64,000 nucleotides of DNA from Armatimonadia bacterium (lineage in GTDB: Bacteria; Armatimonadota; Zipacnadia; Zipacnadales; JABUFB01). Under the pieces are notes generated by a model. It saw nothing but the letters and a program-made list of their open reading frames with translations. It was not told where the DNA came from and searched no databases. The DNA lies in the NCBI GenBank assembly GCA_039679385.1, contig JBDKVB010000138.1:78974-142973 (forward strand), read 5' to 3'. This document shows, piece by piece, positions 62,154-64,000 of this stretch. Numbering within the stretch: position 1 is the first letter of the stretch; the number at the start of each line of letters is the position of its first letter. The translations under genes and the position numbers were made by a program.

Positions 62154-63731
62154 TCAGTGCTCGGGCTTCAGATTCTGGGAGAACCAGGACCGCAGGAGCT
62201 TCTCCCGCGGGGTCTGCGTGAGGCTCGGCTTGTTGTCGTTCATGTCCGAGCCGTACTCGACGCTCCAGCCGGACCACTCGCGGAAGGCGTGGTAGGTCCA
62301 GTCCCAGCCGTGCTCCTCGAAGAGGTCGATGCAGTCGCGCAGGTAGTTGAGCGCGCTATCACCCGGGGCCCAGCGAATGGCGCTGAACTCGCCGACGAAG
62401 ATGTGCACGCCGAAGTCCTTCTGAAAGTCGACCACGGGCTGCAAGACACGTCGCAGGCGGTCCTTGTCCCACTGCTCCCCGTTTATGAGCCCAGGGTACG
62501 AGAAGCCCATCGCCTGCCCCTTCACGCCCTGGTGGGTGAAGGTGTGGGGCATGTACATGTGCACGCTGTAGATCGTCCGGGAGTCGTCGATGGGCCAGAA
62601 GTCGTCGAAGCCGTCAGGCCCGGCACCGATACCGGGCTCGACGATCAGTGGCGTCACCGGGTCTATCACTCGGATCGCCTTTGCCGTGCGGTTTGCGAGA
62701 TCATGCCAACTGGGAACACCGGCGATCTGGCTGGTCTCGTTGGGCTCATTGCACAGGTCGTAGGCCCAGATGAGGTCGCGGCCCTTCATGCGTCGGGCGA
62801 TCCTCTCCCAGCTCTCCACGAACCTGTCTTGCGCACGCACACTCTCGAAGATCCCCTTCGGCTTCCCAAGCTCGTCCTTCACCGTGGGTTGGGAGTGCAG
62901 GTCAACGACGACCATGACACCGTACTTCTCGCAGAGTGGCAGGACGGCTTCGAGATGGTCAAGAGCGTCGTCGAGCCAGGCGTCCCAGGCCTGCGCATCC
63001 GTAGGGTCGGCCTTCGCGGGGCGTGTCTGCGCCCAGTTCACCTGCCAGCGCAGTACATTGGCGTTCCAGTCCTTGCCCAGCACACTGAGGCTGTCCTCGT
63101 TCAGGTTCCCACCGACCATCGTCCCGCGCAGACGGGGTAGCGAGCGACCCGTGAAGATGGGATGCTGGCCGTCCCACAGGTACTTGTGCGCGGCGGCCGG
63201 TCGGCCTACATCGATGCGCACGTTGTCGAACCACATCTTCCCGCTGACAGCCTCAAGGCCGAGGACCAGCCGGGCCTCAAGGGCGTCGGCCGGAACCCGG
63301 ACGGTGAAGAACACGCTGCGCCACCCGCGGGTCTCGCCCAGCCCGCGCATCTGTGGGTACCTGTTGCCCGAAGGCGTTCGGTACTGAAGCATGAACTTGA
63401 CGCCGTTCCAGGACTGTGGAGGCACCGAGAGCTCCTCCGCACGCACGTCGGCCTGGAGCGTGACCATCTTCCCGGCGATCTGGTCGACGGGGAGCGAGAA
63501 CTGCCTGACTCCTGCTCCGCCCGGGCTCTCCGCAGGACGCTCAAGGTAGATCGCGTGGCCCTGATCATCGCGTTCAACGAGGCGGCTGGTGCCGGTTCCT
63601 GCGAACTGCCACCCCTCGAGAGCGGCAGGACCTTCAAAGCCGGCCTGCAGCAGGGGCGGACGCACCTGCTGGGCCAAACCCGGTACCGAGCTCAGGGCAA
63701 TCGACAGCACAACCAGTGCCGACAGGTTCAT
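62154..63731 (-). CDS. Secreted GH5-type glycoside hydrolase with N-terminal carbohydrate-binding module
   Basis: This is a 525-residue protein with a signal peptide (residues 1-21, ending GLAQQ). A CBM-like beta-sandwich follows (about 25-175), then a GH5 (clan GH-A) barrel. The acid/base Glu329 is in AYDLCNEPNE and the nucleophile Glu448 in HIFVGEFSAIRW, both at the expected strand ends. GH5 cleaves beta-linked glucans or mannans; the subfamily is not clear. ATG at 63731 has AGGAGG at ideal spacing. It is the first gene of the minus-strand array ending at the PL11 lyase and lies 182 bases from glgC on the other strand. Confidence 0.88.
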   Translation of the reverse strand: MNLSALVVLSIALSSVPGLAQQVRPPLLQAGFEGPAALEGWQFAGTGTSRLVERDDQGHAIYLERPAESPGGAGVRQFSLPVDQIAGKMVTLQADVRAEELSVPPQSWNGVKFMLQYRTPSGNRYPQMRGLGETRGWRSVFFTVRVPADALEARLVLGLEAVSGKMWFDNVRIDVGRPAAAHKYLWDGQHPIFTGRSLPRLRGTMVGGNLNEDSLSVLGKDWNANVLRWQVNWAQTRPAKADPTDAQAWDAWLDDALDHLEAVLPLCEKYGVMVVVDLHSQPTVKDELGKPKGIFESVRAQDRFVESWERIARRMKGRDLIWAYDLCNEPNETSQIAGVPSWHDLANRTAKAIRVIDPVTPLIVEPGIGAGPDGFDDFWPIDDSRTIYSVHMYMPHTFTHQGVKGQAMGFSYPGLINGEQWDKDRLRRVLQPVVDFQKDFGVHIFVGEFSAIRWAPGDSALNYLRDCIDLFEEHGWDWTYHAFREWSGWSVEYGSDMNDNKPSLTQTPREKLLRSWFSQNLKPEH

Positions 63732-63913
63732 GGTCGCCTCCTGAATACTGGGGCTGGTATTCCCGCCGGGAGGGCTTCAGACCTGCCGGAGAGTGGCGAA
63801 GGTATGGGCGACCGGGGCGGGGAACCCCCCAGAGTCATCACTCGCAGCCCGGGTTCTAGGGGCGATCTGCAGGAAGGTCGCCACTCACGGGCGCACCAGT
63901 CGGAGCGCAATCC

Positions 63914-64000
63914 ATGGATGCGACGATCTGCGTCATCCTTGGCGGCGGGGCTGGACAACGGCTGTACCCTCTCACCCGAGACCGTGCCAAGCCTGCAGTG
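63914..64000 (+). CDS. glgC: Glucose-1-phosphate adenylyltransferase, N-terminal start (runs off right edge)
   Basis: The last 87 bases encode 29 residues beginning at ATG 63914 and continue past the window. They include VILGGGAGQRLYPLTRDRAKP, the nucleotide-binding signature GGGxGxRLxPLTxxRAKP of GlgC. The enzyme makes ADP-glucose for glycogen. Related sugar-nucleotide transferases share the loop, but the RAKPAV ending is typical of GlgC. It is divergent from the GH5 gene. Confidence 0.8.
   Translation, partial: MDATICVILGGGAGQRLYPLTRDRAKPAV

Noticed and set aside
1..64000. tRNA or rRNA genes, CRISPR arrays, transposases, integrases
   Set aside because: I noticed no TPsiC-loop/acceptor pair with a tRNA layout, no spaced direct repeats of CRISPR type and no transposase-like protein. 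I could not run a covariance search, so a small RNA could be missed.

Overview
The window looks like a chromosomal segment of a high-G+C, free-living heterotrophic bacterium with a two-membrane envelope. It has an outer-membrane-type polysaccharide export protein, lipoproteins, many secreted glycan-active enzymes and sulfatases. The mix of secreted sulfatases, Gfo/Idh/MocA dehydrogenases, xylose-isomerase-like TIM barrels, DUF4838, DUF4127, DUF6785-like membrane proteins, URO-D-type methyltransferases and an H-x-DG pseudopilin-like protein resembles Armatimonadota or Planctomycetota-like lineages. That is an inference from gene content; there is no rRNA or phylogenetic marker to prove it. No tRNA, rRNA, CRISPR array, integrase, transposase or phage gene was seen, so the region looks like stable chromosome.

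Layout. 1-9 kb holds central metabolism: a DUF4127 protein cut by the left edge, a winged-helix regulator, an archaeal-type phosphoglycerate mutase, an SGNH hydrolase, a PHP phosphoesterase, an orphan sugar-ABC ATPase, a two-subunit transketolase and a class I aldolase. 9-11.5 kb has two exported isoaspartyl-methyltransferase-like proteins, one with a destroyed SAM site, and a UbiE/MenG methyltransferase. 11.5-18.5 kb is a minus-strand sugar cluster: aldose epimerase, GH127 beta-L-arabinofuranosidase, zinc dehydrogenase, Gfo/Idh dehydrogenase and a TIM barrel. 18.7-22.4 kb (plus) has an O-antigen-ligase-like membrane protein, a divergent thymidylate synthase and a GT-C glycosyltransferase. 22.4-24.6 kb (minus) is a tight folate operon (folE, folK, folB, FolM/PTR1-like reductase).

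24.7-30 kb has a sulfatase, a large alkaline-phosphatase-superfamily protein and an ammonium transporter. 30-36 kb is dominated by a 1510-residue polysaccharide export protein with 16 tandem SLBB units, divergent from a DegT/DnrJ/EryC1-type aminotransferase. 36-45 kb carries an ABC exporter, a secreted FAD oxidoreductase, a DUF6785-like membrane protein, an L7/L12-like mini-protein and a second Gfo/Idh enzyme. 45-49 kb (plus) contains RdgB, PspA and a classical-clade AAA+ ATPase, a possible bacterial ESCRT-III/Vps4-like pair.

49.4-52.5 kb is a minus-strand corrinoid methyl-transfer cassette: one cobalamin protein and two URO-D/MtaA-like methyltransferases with start/stop overlaps. 52.7-63.7 kb is a minus-strand glycan-degradation array: PL11-type rhamnogalacturonan lyase, TIM barrel, sulfatase, DUF4838 protein, GT4 glycosyltransferase and GH5 glycosidase. 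The first codons of glgC lie at the right edge.

Together the genes suggest growth on plant or algal acidic polysaccharides (arabinofuranosides, rhamnogalacturonan, sulfated or O-methylated glycans), with released sugars entering a gluconeogenic/pentose-phosphate core. Alongside this is production of a surface polysaccharide through an unusually long SLBB conduit.
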